Shown here piece after piece: positions 43,116 to 50,908 of a stretch of DNA of 64,000 bases. The DNA comes from CAVVNN01 sp963749605 (GTDB lineage Bacteria; Actinomycetota; Thermoleophilia; Solirubrobacterales; 70-9). The stretch lies in assembly GCA_963749605.1 (NCBI GenBank), contig CAVVNN010000002.1, forward strand, positions 682,001 to 746,000, written 5' to 3'. A model generated the notes under the pieces. It saw only the letters and a list, made by a program, of their open reading frames with translations, searched no databases and was not told the DNA's origin. Made by a program: the position numbers and the translations under genes. Position 1 is the stretch's first letter, and every line of letters begins with the position of its first letter.

Positions 43116-44223
43116 GGACGCGGTAGAGCCTGACGCGGGAATCGAAGCCCTTCAGCCGGCGCTCGCCGGCGAAGGAGTACTCGAAGCCCTCCCCCGCCGC
43201 CCCCCTGGCGGCGACGTCGACCAGGACGCTGCCCGGTTTGGCGACGCCGGTGAGGCGGCTCGCCAGGTTGACCGGGCGCCCGTAGTAGTCGCCGCTCCGG
43301 ACCAGGGCGGAGCCGTAGGCGATCCCCGCCCGCAACCGCGGGAAGTCCTCGCCTTCGTCGTCGGCGGCCGCGACCATGCGCAGAGCGGCCGCGACCATCG
43401 CCGCGGCGTCGGCGGAGACCAGCATCGCCGCGTCGCCGATCAGCTTCACCAGCCGCACCGGCGGCTCGGCGACCGCCGTCGCCAGCTCGTCGAGCCGGCC
43501 GGCGATCAGGCCGAGCTCTTCGGTGGCGACCTCCTCGCCGAGCTTGGTGAAGCCGACCAGGTCGGCAAAGCAGACCGCGACCTCGGAGGTCCCCGCGACC
43601 TCCCCCGAGGCGAGGTCGGCGGCGCCGATCACGTCGCGGCGAATCTGCTCCAGCATGTGGGCTCGGAAGGCGTAGGAGAGCGTCGGCTCGAAGACCGGCA
43701 GCATCTGCTCGGCGGCGGCGGCGAAGCGCAGGGCGAGGTCACGCTCGGTGTCGCCCGGCTGCATCAGGGTGCGGACGATCAGCTCGCGGTTGGCCTCGGC
43801 GATCCGCGCCGTCGCGATCCCGATCGTCCGCGCCACCTGGACGATGCCCTCCTCCGGCAGGCCGGCGTCGCAGTACGCCCTGATCCGCCGCGCCTCGGCC
43901 AGCTCGGCCTCGGTCTGGGAGCGCTCGTCCGGGTCCGCATGGGGGATGCCCAGGGCTGCGGTGGCGCGCTGCAGGAGGCCCAGGCCGACCCCGGCGATCT
44001 CGGCGATTTCCCGCGGCGAGTAACGGGGGCCGTCGCCGGCCAGCGCCCGCTCCACCGGCAGCAGGGTGAGGCGGTGGCCCTCGACCGCCTCGCGCAGCTC
44101 CTCGAGCGGCACGCCTTCGCCGGCGAGGCGCTCGAGCAGGTCCCGTCTCCCCGCGCGCGCCCCACCCTCGAGACCCTCGAGCAGGCCCTCGGCCTCGAAA
44201 TCGATCCCGCCAGACTTCGTCAC
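43108..44223 (-). CDS. Class III adenylate/guanylate cyclase with N-terminal regulatory domain
   Basis: This 371-residue soluble protein makes a cyclic nucleotide. The catalytic domain starts near 212. Metal-binding aspartates are in CFADLVGFTKLG (Asp221) and KLIGDAAM (Asp264), the purine-selecting lysine is Lys260, and YGRPVNLASRLTG holds the transition-state Asn and Arg near 316-320. All canonical catalytic residues are present. The ~200-residue N-terminal part is helical, contains YSPREIAEIAGVGLGLLQRA (helix-turn-helix-like), and resembles the autoinhibitory domain of mycobacterial Rv1264, which senses pH. Lys/Asp-type specificity suggests cAMP. It starts with GTG at 44223, after a 35-bp palindromic hairpin. 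Confidence 0.88.
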   Translation of the reverse strand: MTKSGGIDFEAEGLLEGLEGGARAGRRDLLERLAGEGVPLEELREAVEGHRLTLLPVERALAGDGPRYSPREIAEIAGVGLGLLQRATAALGIPHADPDERSQTEAELAEARRIRAYCDAGLPEEGIVQVARTIGIATARIAEANRELIVRTLMQPGDTERDLALRFAAAAEQMLPVFEPTLSYAFRAHMLEQIRRDVIGAADLASGEVAGTSEVAVCFADLVGFTKLGEEVATEELGLIAGRLDELATAVAEPPVRLVKLIGDAAMLVSADAAAMVAAALRMVAAADDEGEDFPRLRAGIAYGSALVRSGDYYGRPVNLASRLTGVAKPGSVLVDVAARGAAGEGFEYSFAGERRLKGFDSRVRLYRVRL

Positions 44224-44242
44224 ACGCTCATTCTCGCTTCTA

Positions 44243-44277
44243 GGCGCTTTGTTCGGGCTATAGCCGAAGAAAGCGCC
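44243..44277. repeat. 35-bp near-perfect palindromic hairpin (copy 1)
   Basis: GGCGCTTTGTTCGG (44243-44256) pairs with CCGAAGAAAGCGCC (44264-44277) with a single mismatch; the centre is GCTATAG. A hairpin of the same length and design lies at 58363-58397. It sits between the gamma-glutamyltransferase stop and the cyclase start and may terminate the former. No T-run follows on either strand. Confidence 0.6.
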
Positions 44278-44287
44278 AGCACAGCCG

Positions 44288-45796
44288 CTACTCAGCCAGA
44301 GCGACGGCGCCGCCGCGGCGCGGGTCGCCGCCGCCGCTGAGCGCGCCTGTCCCCCGATCGCATGCGACGGCCTGCACGCCGCCGAAGAATAGGTTGATCT
44401 GGGGACGCCGCGCGACCGGTACGCCGCGCGCCTCCAACCGCGCCAGGGCGTCCTCGTCGATACCGGGCTCGGCCTGGACGACGCCCTGCTCGAAGTGCAG
44501 GCGCGGCGCCCGCACGGCCTCGCCGGCGCCCATACCCTGCTCGAGGACCCGCACGATCGTCTGCAGGATCGCCGAGCGGATGCGATTGGAGCCGGCGCTG
44601 CCGAGGCCGACCTCGATCTCGCCGTCGCGCAGAACGACGGTCGGCGCCATCATCGACGGCACCCGGCGCCCCGGGGCGATCGCGTGGAAACCGAGCGGGT
44701 TGAGGTCCTCCTCGCCGAGCATGTTGTTGAGGATCACGCCGGTGCCGGGGACGAGCACCCCCGAGCCCGAGCCGTTCGAGCAGGTGACGCTGGCGCACAT
44801 GCCGTCGTCGTCGAGCACCGAGATGTGGGTGGTCGAGCCGAGCAGATCGCCGGCGGCGAGGTCGAGTCCCGCCGGGTCGAGGAAGCTCGTCTCCAGCCCC
44901 TCGCCGTAGAGGGCCTCGGCGAACTCCTCGCCGCGCGCCTCGTTGGCGGCGCCCATCGCCGCGACCATCTGCTCGACGCCGCTGCGCTCGCCAAGCCGCT
45001 CCAGCAACCCCAGGCAGTAGGCGATCAGAATCCCGCCCGAGGAGGGCGGCGGGTTGGTGAGGACCTCGGCGCCGCGGAAGGGGGTGCGGATCGGCTTGCG
45101 CTCGATCGCCTCGTAGGAGGCGAGGTCGGCCGGCCCCAGGATGCCGCCGCCCTCGACCACGGCTTTGCTCAGCGCCGCCGCCAAGTCGCCGCGGTAGAAC
45201 GGCTCCGCGCCCTCGGCGCCAAAGCGCTCCAGCGCCTCGGCCAGCTCCGGGAAGCGGAAGGTCTCCCCCTCGCGCAGCGTGCGCCCCCGCGGCGCGTACA
45301 GCTCGCGCGTGCCGGGCAGGCGGTCGTGGATCGGGGCGAGGATGTCGAGGATGTAGGCCTGCTCGGCGTTGACCGGGGCGCCCTCGCGGGCGAGCGCGAC
45401 GCCCGGCCTGACCAGCTCGCCGAGCGACGCCGACCCGAACCGCTCCAGCGCCAACTCCAACCCCGCCGCCGTCCCGGGCACGCCGCAGGAGGCGGGCCCG
45501 ACGTAGAACGTCTGCACCGTCTCCGCGTCGAAGTGGACCGGGACCGGCGCCAACTCCGCCCCCCGCTCGACCCCGTCCTTCCCCGGCGCGGCGACGAAGA
45601 AATCCAAGAGGACCGTCTCCTCTCCCCGGTGGACCATCATGAAGCCGCCGGCTCCGAACCCGGTCAGCGGGCTCTCGACCGCGAACGAGGCGAGCACGGC
45701 GCAGACAGCGGCGTCCACCGCGTTGCCACCCTCGCGCAACACTCGCGCGCCCGCCTCTGCGGTCAGCGGGTGGCCCGCGGCGACGACCCCTCTCAT
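44288..45796 (-). CDS. ggt: Gamma-glutamyltransferase
   Basis: This Ntn-hydrolase splits itself into two subunits and transfers or hydrolyses gamma-glutamyl groups. It has 502 residues. The nucleophile is the first threonine of the small subunit, in LLGSTTHISVLDDDG near 340. Downstream motifs CSNGSGSGVLVPGTGVILNN and GSAGSNRIRSAILQ match the family. The N-terminus starts MRGVVAAGHPLTAEAG with no signal peptide, so the enzyme appears cytoplasmic, unlike the exported E. coli form. The start at 45796 is fixed by TACGCT exactly 7 nt upstream. Cephalosporin acylase-type activity is an alternative. Confidence 0.9.
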   Translation of the reverse strand: MRGVVAAGHPLTAEAGARVLREGGNAVDAAVCAVLASFAVESPLTGFGAGGFMMVHRGEETVLLDFFVAAPGKDGVERGAELAPVPVHFDAETVQTFYVGPASCGVPGTAAGLELALERFGSASLGELVRPGVALAREGAPVNAEQAYILDILAPIHDRLPGTRELYAPRGRTLREGETFRFPELAEALERFGAEGAEPFYRGDLAAALSKAVVEGGGILGPADLASYEAIERKPIRTPFRGAEVLTNPPPSSGGILIAYCLGLLERLGERSGVEQMVAAMGAANEARGEEFAEALYGEGLETSFLDPAGLDLAAGDLLGSTTHISVLDDDGMCASVTCSNGSGSGVLVPGTGVILNNMLGEEDLNPLGFHAIAPGRRVPSMMAPTVVLRDGEIEVGLGSAGSNRIRSAILQTIVRVLEQGMGAGEAVRAPRLHFEQGVVQAEPGIDEDALARLEARGVPVARRPQINLFFGGVQAVACDRGTGALSGGGDPRRGGAVALAE

Positions 45797-45803
45797 GAGG
45801 CGC

Positions 45804-45809
45804 AGCGTA
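45804..45809 (-). promoter_or_regulatory. leaderless-type -10 box of gamma-glutamyltransferase (TACGCT)
   Basis: TACGCT, then GCGCCTC, then the ATG at 45796 on the minus strand. It fits the TAnnnT-N7-start pattern. Confidence 0.5.
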
Positions 45810-45968
45810 AAGCCAGCCGGGGCGGGTTGACCGATCACGCCAAGGCCGCGGTCTGCGCCTCGCTCCTCAGTTCCTGGCTGACGGCGCGAGTGTTTGGCGC
45901 GGCCCGAACGAGGCCTTCGCCGCAGGCGCCATCGGTCATGCGAGGACTGAGCAGGCGGCGTGCATCGA

Positions 45969-46415
45969 TCATCGAATGCGCTTGGAGAGAAAGACCCGCT
46001 CGAACCCGTGCTCGCTACGGCGTTCGACCTCTTCGTAGCCGAGGTGGTCATAGAGGGCGAGGTTCTCGGTCATCTTTGCGTGGGTGTAAAGCCGCAGCGT
46101 CGAGAGACCTGCCTTCCGCGCGGAAGTCTCAGCAAAGGAGAGCAGCATCCCGCCAACTCCTTCGCCTTGCCGCTTGGGGTCGACGGCGACGTTCTCGACC
46201 AGCAGGTGATCCGTTCGGGGGATCAACACGATCAGTCCGACAACCTCGCCGGCGTCCTCTGCGACGAACGCACGGCCGAGGCGAACCCTCTCGGCGTAGT
46301 CATCGTCCATCGGTCCTGGTCGGCGGCCGATTCGCTCGATATAGGAGCTGTAGGCATGCTGGACGAGGTCGCCGATGGCCGAGATGTCAGCCGGATCAGC
46401 TGGTCGGACCTGCAT
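45969..46415 (-). CDS. GNAT-family N-acetyltransferase
   Basis: This 148-residue protein has the GNAT fold. The acetyl-CoA pyrophosphate loop is VDPKRQGEGVGGMLL near 77-91 (Q/RxxGxG/A). The following segment FAETSARKAGLSTLRLYTHAKMTENLALYDHLGYEEV is typical of RimI-like enzymes. The substrate is unknown; the N-terminus MQVRPADPADISAI is standard for the family. It is the last gene of a small minus-strand operon with a membrane protein and a GrpB-family protein; gaps are short (12 nt and a 4-nt overlap). Confidence 0.85.
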   Translation of the reverse strand: MQVRPADPADISAIGDLVQHAYSSYIERIGRRPGPMDDDYAERVRLGRAFVAEDAGEVVGLIVLIPRTDHLLVENVAVDPKRQGEGVGGMLLSFAETSARKAGLSTLRLYTHAKMTENLALYDHLGYEEVERRSEHGFERVFLSKRIR

Positions 46416-46427
46416 CTGACGAGTGTC

Positions 46428-46985
46428 TCAGGGAGAGGAAGGAGGGCCAAGTGTGGTCGGTCGTCTACGCCGCCGAAATCGGCTCACCAATCCCCACAGC
46501 ACGTAGGCGATTGCGAGGCCGATGAGCAGGAACTTGAGGCTTGCGCAGGCCGTCGCGAAGGGAGGGGCAAAGCTTCCTCCGCGGCCACCAAGGACGAGGA
46601 GCCAGGCGATGTTTTCTGCGGCATCGAAGAGGGCTGCGGCGGCGGCAAAGAAAGGGGTGGCAATACCGGCGATGGCGAGTGCCCGCAGGTCCCGCTCTCT
46701 CGCAAAGTCCCGAGTCGCAAGCGCCGCCAGGGTGAAGAACGTTCCGTAGCTCAGCATGAAGCCGAAGTCGATCCATAGCGACGCTCGGGCGAGATCCCGG
46801 CCGTGACTTCCCCATTCGGCCATGATCTCGGCGGCACGCTGCTGGCTGCCGGCGAACTCAAGCCCAAGGATCGAGGGACCGCCCGTTGCTTGCAGGTGCC
46901 GATCGATAACGAGCAGCGCGATGTCGAACGCCACCATCGCGATCCCGAATGCGATCAGCAGTTGCTTGCGGCTGAGAGAGGTCAC
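46428..46985 (-). CDS. Four-helix membrane protein of unknown function
   Basis: The 185-residue protein has hydrophobic helices at about 9-27, 68-90, 102-122 and 150-168. Charged residues lie between helices 1 and 2 (QQRAAEIMAEWGSHGRDLAR). The C-terminus is basic with several arginines. I do not recognise a named family. It starts with GTG at 46985, overlapping the GrpB stop by 4 nt, so translation is coupled. Confidence 0.7.
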   Translation of the reverse strand: MTSLSRKQLLIAFGIAMVAFDIALLVIDRHLQATGGPSILGLEFAGSQQRAAEIMAEWGSHGRDLARASLWIDFGFMLSYGTFFTLAALATRDFARERDLRALAIAGIATPFFAAAAALFDAAENIAWLLVLGGRGGSFAPPFATACASLKFLLIGLAIAYVLWGLVSRFRRRRRPTTLGPPSSP

Positions 46986-47581
46986 TCGGAGCTGACCTGC
47001 CGGTCGTTGACCGGGTGCTCGAATGAGCGTGGGTCAAGCACCGCTCGGACGAACGCGCCCTTTGCCTCCGTGTAGGCCTCGCGATCGTCCCTGTGGCGCT
47101 CGGCGAGAGTGTGCTTGAGGGCGGCGTACTCGGCGGCGACCTCGGGGTCGGAGCGAAGGCGGTCGCGGAACGCGAGCTCGTCTCGGTAGCGCTTGGACCC
47201 GGTCGGGACGAGGTGGAGGTGATGGGTGCGACGGCTGGGGTGGGGCTTGCAGAACCAGTGCATCTCATCGGGGAGGTACGGCGCGTACATGTAGCCGAGC
47301 TGCGCCAGCGGATCGAAGCATGCCCGTGACTCGTCCAGGTCGCGGACGCCGGCGAGGATGTCGACGATCGGCTTCGCGTCGAGGCCGGGAACGGCGGTGC
47401 TGCCGACGTGATGTATGCCGCCGACGATCCACGCGCCGATCGCATCCTCCAGCGCCGCCCGCTCCTGCTCGAACCGGGCGGGCCAGGTTGGGTCATAGGG
47501 CAAGAGCCGAATAGGCTCCTCAGGAAGCGATGGGCCCGGTGAGCGGAGCGAATCGATGAGCGAATCTTCCCCCAGCCGCAT
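46982..47581 (-). CDS. GrpB/UPF0157 family protein (nucleotidyltransferase-like)
   Basis: The family, found widely in bacteria and fused to CoaE in mycobacteria, has a nucleotidyltransferase fold and no settled function. The signature IHHVGSTAVPGLDAKPIVDI is seen near 60-80; its GS and D-x-D-like pattern resembles nucleotidyltransferase active sites. IRLLPYDPTWPARFEQER and the later HHLHLVP and FRDRLRSDPEVAAEYAALK are also family hallmarks. The ATG at 47581 overlaps the divergent O-methyltransferase start, so the true start may be a little downstream, near PIRLLPYD. It leads a three-gene operon. Confidence 0.82.
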   Translation of the reverse strand: MRLGEDSLIDSLRSPGPSLPEEPIRLLPYDPTWPARFEQERAALEDAIGAWIVGGIHHVGSTAVPGLDAKPIVDILAGVRDLDESRACFDPLAQLGYMYAPYLPDEMHWFCKPHPSRRTHHLHLVPTGSKRYRDELAFRDRLRSDPEVAAEYAALKHTLAERHRDDREAYTEAKGAFVRAVLDPRSFEHPVNDRQVSSE

Positions 47582-48248
47582 GATGCAGGAGCAATGGTCG
47601 GCAGTCGATGAGTACGTGGCCGGGCTGCTGGCGCCCCACGACTCAGCCTTGGACGCTGCGCTGAGCGCCAGCGAGGCAGCCGGCCTGCCGGCCATCCAGG
47701 TTTCGCCGCCCCAGGGAAAGCTACTCAATCTGCTGGCGAGGTCGGTCGGGGCGAAGGCGATCCTCGAGTTCGGGACGCTCGCCGGCTACAGCACGATCTG
47801 GCTGGGTCGCGCCCTGCCTGAGGGCGGGCGCCTGATCACACTGGAGGCGGACCCGCGCTACGCCGAGGTTGCCCGCAAGAACATCGCCCGTGCCGGGCTG
47901 GGCGATGTCGTCGACCTGAGGGTCGGGCCGGCCCTCGACATCCTGCCCGAGTTGCACGCCGAAGGGACCGGTCCGTTCGACCTGACCTTCATCGACGCCG
48001 ACAAGGAGAACAGCCCTGCGTACTTCTCCTGGGCGCTGGAGCATTCCCGTTCCGGCAGCCTGATCGTCGCCGACAACGTCGTTCGCGAGGGCACGCTCGC
48101 CGAGGCCGATAGCGATGACCCGAAGGTTCAGGCACAGCGCCGCCTGCACGAAATGATCGCCGCCGAGCCGCGCGTCAGCGCCACCACGATTCAGACGGTC
48201 GGCGGCAAGGGCTACGACGGATTCACCTTGGCGCTCGTCACGACGTAG
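47556..48248 (+). CDS. O-methyltransferase (catechol/caffeoyl-CoA type)
   Basis: This 230-residue SAM enzyme belongs to the metal-dependent O-methyltransferase family 3. ILEFGTLAGYSTIWLGRALP near 70 is the SAM motif, LITLEADPRYAEVA supplies the ribose-binding acid, and LTFIDADKENSPAYFSWAL holds the metal-binding aspartates. GSLIVADNVVREG provides the last metal ligands (Asp-Asn). Typical substrates are catechols or phenolics. GGAG lies 8 nt before the ATG at 47556 and supports this start; ATGs at 47580 and 47583 are alternatives that would avoid overlap with the divergent GrpB gene. Confidence 0.88.
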   Translation: MSESSPSRMMQEQWSAVDEYVAGLLAPHDSALDAALSASEAAGLPAIQVSPPQGKLLNLLARSVGAKAILEFGTLAGYSTIWLGRALPEGGRLITLEADPRYAEVARKNIARAGLGDVVDLRVGPALDILPELHAEGTGPFDLTFIDADKENSPAYFSWALEHSRSGSLIVADNVVREGTLAEADSDDPKVQAQRRLHEMIAAEPRVSATTIQTVGGKGYDGFTLALVTT

Positions 48249-48289
48249 TACCCGTCACCCATGAGATGCGGTTTACCGAACCTTTGTCG

Positions 48290-48730
48290 CTACGACCGCG
48301 GCTCATAGGACGGGATCCGCTCCGGAAAACGGGGCAGGCCGTCGTCTGGAAGCGGGTCCCAGGGCGCCGCGTAGTCGGTGAACTGGTGAGCGCCGGGACG
48401 AATGCCGGGGTCCTCGTCCATAGATCCCATGCGGATCGCGATCAGCTCAGGGTTGTCGGGGTCCCAGACGCAGAGCTGGCTGCCGCACGTGGCGCAGAAG
48501 CTTTTGACCCAACCGCCCTCGGGAGAGCTCCAGGAGCGGATCAGGTCCTCGCCGGAGATCGTGCGATATGCGCCGGGCGCAGTCAGGGCGGATATGGAGA
48601 ATCCGCAGCCGGTGCGCCGCTGACAGCGCTTGCAGTGGCAGTAGAGCGCGCCCAGCAGCGGCTCGGAGACCTCGAAGCGGACCCCGCCGCACATGCACCC
48701 GCCGGTGAGTGGAAGCGTCGGCTCGGACAT
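48290..48730 (-). CDS. GFA/CENP-V family zinc protein
   Basis: This 146-residue protein belongs to the glutathione-dependent formaldehyde-activating (GFA) fold. The zinc cysteines are in GGCMCGGVRFEV (CxCG), YCHCKRCQRRTG (CHCxxC) and SFCATCGSQL (CxxCG), the full set. Most family members are not true GFA enzymes, and actinobacteria lack glutathione, so catalytic function is unknown. The ATG at 48730 directly precedes the first zinc motif by ~11 residues. It stands alone between divergent and convergent neighbours. Confidence 0.85.
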   Translation of the reverse strand: MSEPTLPLTGGCMCGGVRFEVSEPLLGALYCHCKRCQRRTGCGFSISALTAPGAYRTISGEDLIRSWSSPEGGWVKSFCATCGSQLCVWDPDNPELIAIRMGSMDEDPGIRPGAHQFTDYAAPWDPLPDDGLPRFPERIPSYEPRS

Positions 48731-48849
48731 CAAGGCTCCTCCCCGAAGTGGTGTCGGTGGTCCCGCTTGAAGATCTGCGTGTCCGGTGGTGTCGTGTCGG
48801 TCGGGGTCGGTCGGTCGCAGGCGGGGGCGCTGCCCGTAGACAGGTGCCT

Positions 48850-49896
48850 CTACCCACCCATCTTGACGTTGACCTTGGCGCCGAGCGCCAACGCTTTCCC
48901 GGGCTTGGGGTGCTGGCTCTCGACCCTGGCCGACTTGGCCTTCTTGCCCCTGACCTTGCCGAGCTTGCAATCGGCGGCCCTCAGCTTCTTGCGGGCGATC
49001 TTCAGCGTCTTTCCCTTGAGCTTGGGGACGATGCAGGCTTCGTAGGTGAAGCGGTCCGCTCTTACAAGCGGGCTGGCGCCGGCCGGGGTGGTGACGGCGA
49101 CGTCGACCACGCCGGGAAGGGAGGTGCGCGGCGCGGTGGCGGTGATCTGGGTGTCGGAGATGACGGTGAAGCCGGAGGCCGGCGTGGAGCCGAACTTGAC
49201 CGCGTTGGCGCTGGTGAGGTTGGTACCGGTGATCGTGACCGTCATACCGCCGGCGATCGAGCCCGATCTGGGCGCGATCTCGGTGATCGAGGGCGCCGGC
49301 TGGATTTCCGCGCTGAGCTCGATCTCCTTGCCCGATTCGGTGCCGCTGGGGGCCACGGTGGCGCCTTCGACGATCGGGGGGAAGATGAACGCGTAGCTGG
49401 CGCCGGCGACGGGCGCAAGGCCGATTTCGTCACCGGCGTTGGTGGGATCGATGCCGAGCAGGTCGCCGGCGTGGATCGGGATGCTGGCGGTGAAGGTCTG
49501 GAGCCCCGGTTCGGTTGGCGTCGCGGGCCCGCTGGTGCCGGCCCCGGCGTAGGCGCCGCTGCCGTTCGGTCGCAGCACCCGCAGGTAGAAGGGACCGCCT
49601 ACGCCTCCCACCATCCGCCAGCGCACGATCGTGCCGCTCACCGGCGAGACGAGGTTGGCGCCTTTCTCCGGCAGGGCGGTGTTGAAGAAGGTCTGAACCT
49701 GGCCGAGTGGAGCGGAAGAGGAGCCGGGGGGAAGAACGCTGCCGATGGTCACGGTTGCCGCCTGGGCGACGCCAGCCGCAAGCAGGGCGCAAACGCCGGT
49801 TGCGAGAAGGGCGGCGAGGCTGAGCCGGCCCGACCTGCCGCGGCTGTAGCCGGCAGCAGTGCTTGCATTGGCTCCGTGTCCCTCTCGAGGCGTCAA
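48850..49896 (-). CDS. Secreted protein with IPT/TIG and PASTA domains
   Basis: This 348-residue exported protein has a signal segment (LSLAALLATGVCALLAAGVAQA, about 27-47). A beta-rich region to ~205 follows. Next is an IPT/TIG immunoglobulin-like domain (205-290): PSITEIAPRSGSIAGGMTVT then ITGTNLTSANAVKFG. The C-terminus is a PASTA-like domain: CIVPKLKGKTLKIARKKLRA then VESQHPKPGKALALGAKVNV. PASTA domains normally bind muropeptides in PknB kinases and penicillin-binding proteins, so wall attachment is plausible. It starts with TTG at 49896 behind GGAGG, a good ribosome binding site. The role is unknown. Confidence 0.78.
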   Translation of the reverse strand: MTPREGHGANASTAAGYSRGRSGRLSLAALLATGVCALLAAGVAQAATVTIGSVLPPGSSSAPLGQVQTFFNTALPEKGANLVSPVSGTIVRWRMVGGVGGPFYLRVLRPNGSGAYAGAGTSGPATPTEPGLQTFTASIPIHAGDLLGIDPTNAGDEIGLAPVAGASYAFIFPPIVEGATVAPSGTESGKEIELSAEIQPAPSITEIAPRSGSIAGGMTVTITGTNLTSANAVKFGSTPASGFTVISDTQITATAPRTSLPGVVDVAVTTPAGASPLVRADRFTYEACIVPKLKGKTLKIARKKLRAADCKLGKVRGKKAKSARVESQHPKPGKALALGAKVNVKMGG

Positions 49897-49946
49897 AGGA
49901 AATCCTCCCTGGATTGTTGTTCTTGAGCCGTTTGGCTCTGCGCGCG

Positions 49947-50312
49947 CTAAGGCGAGCCTAACCTCTTTCGGCTTTCTGATGGGACAACAACGGAGACCGG
50001 GTCGAGTATCGGTGAGGGGCTTGGATCGACGTACCAGCCCTTCGACCGATCTTGGTCGGAATAGTCGCTTGGATCCCAGGAGTGACTGACCTGCGACGGG
50101 TCGCTTCTTGTGGGCAGGGGATCTTCGGCGAGGGTCTGCGCCAGTGAGACTTCGTGGCGGACACGGAGGTCGAAGTAGAGGAGCGCGGTCGCCAGGGCGC
50201 CGAAGGACCAGGTGAGGACCCCGACGAGGAGGAGCCTCGCGTGCTCAGGGGCAAGCTATCCGCCGAGTCCGCCAAACACAGCGAAGCCAACAATCGGCCC
50301 TTTGCAACGGCT
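49947..50312 (-). pseudogene. Broken C-terminal part of a membrane protein
   Basis: A minus-strand frame without start codon reads LAPEHARLLLVGVLTWSFGA then LATALLYFDLRVRHE, and ends in a soluble tail with SKGWYVDPS before the stop at 49947. The segment ALLYFDLRVR with a GWYxDP-like tail is typical of the C-terminus of actinobacterial multi-pass proteins (glycerophosphodiesterase membrane-domain type). Upstream the same frame continues as IVGFAVFGGLGG but is interrupted by a TAG at 50256-50258. The rest of the gene is missing; the lower-GC gene at 50327 begins next to it. It is probably a remnant of deletion or insertion. Confidence 0.5.
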
Positions 50313-50326
50313 AAGTTTCAACCTAC

Positions 50327-50659
50327 ATGCGCGCAGCGAGTACTCGGTCGTCGCTCACTATTGCCGGTGCGGTTCTAGTGGGAATTGCGGCCTGCGTAGC
50401 GGTTTGGCTTGCATTCCTTACAAAGGGATTGATCTGTCACGGAGACGGTGGGACCGAATGTCGAAACGGACTGATGACAGTCCAGGCTTTGGTAGCCCTT
50501 GCAGGCTTGCTTCCTACCGCGGCTTTGCTTTGGGCATCACTTCGCGGCAAGAATGGCTCAGCGCTACTTTTCTTCATCACCGTCATCTTCTCGTACCTGG
50601 TATGGGGTGTTCTGAATGATGCTGCCGTTCATGGTTGGAACAACCTAAAGGTCTTCTAG
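50327..50659 (+). CDS. Small membrane protein of unknown function, low-GC
   Basis: The 110-residue protein has hydrophobic segments at about 10-29, 50-70 and 78-95. A Cys-containing external loop (LICHGDGGTECRNG) lies between the first two and could hold a disulfide. Codon use differs from neighbours: many TTG, CTT, AAA and GTT codons, and the local GC content is clearly lower. This suggests recent acquisition. I do not recognise the family. The ATG at 50327 has no obvious Shine-Dalgarno. Confidence 0.6.
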   Translation: MRAASTRSSLTIAGAVLVGIAACVAVWLAFLTKGLICHGDGGTECRNGLMTVQALVALAGLLPTAALLWASLRGKNGSALLFFITVIFSYLVWGVLNDAAVHGWNNLKVF

Positions 50660-50908
50660 TCCTAACCTCGTCGATGCGCTGTTCGGACTACAACCGGACT
50701 CCGGCCATCAGGCCAACCCGCAGAAGCCACCTCTAGATGGGATATTCGGCTTCTTCCACCAGCCAGCGACCCCGTTCCTCCTCAGCCCAACGGGCCGTCT
50801 TTGACCAATCCCCTTGACGAAGACGATGGCGCGATCGGCCATTTCGGATCGCCGCGGCCATCCGGCCACTTCCTCGCTCCGTCAGCGTCGTGCATCCTCA
50901 GGACAGGC
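50660..50908. other. intergenic region, no confident gene
   Basis: This stretch lies between the low-GC membrane gene and the secreted protein gene. A short minus-strand frame ending at about 50732 reads DWSKTARWAEEERGRWLVEE before its stop but has no start codon or recognisable family. It may be debris of a former gene. I see no hairpin or repeat of note. Confidence 0.35.

Noticed and set aside
49947..50378. Overlapping plus-strand frame of ~74 codons in the pseudogene region
   Set aside because: No ribosome binding site or recognisable sequence; the minus-strand remnant with ALLYFDLRVR explains the region better.
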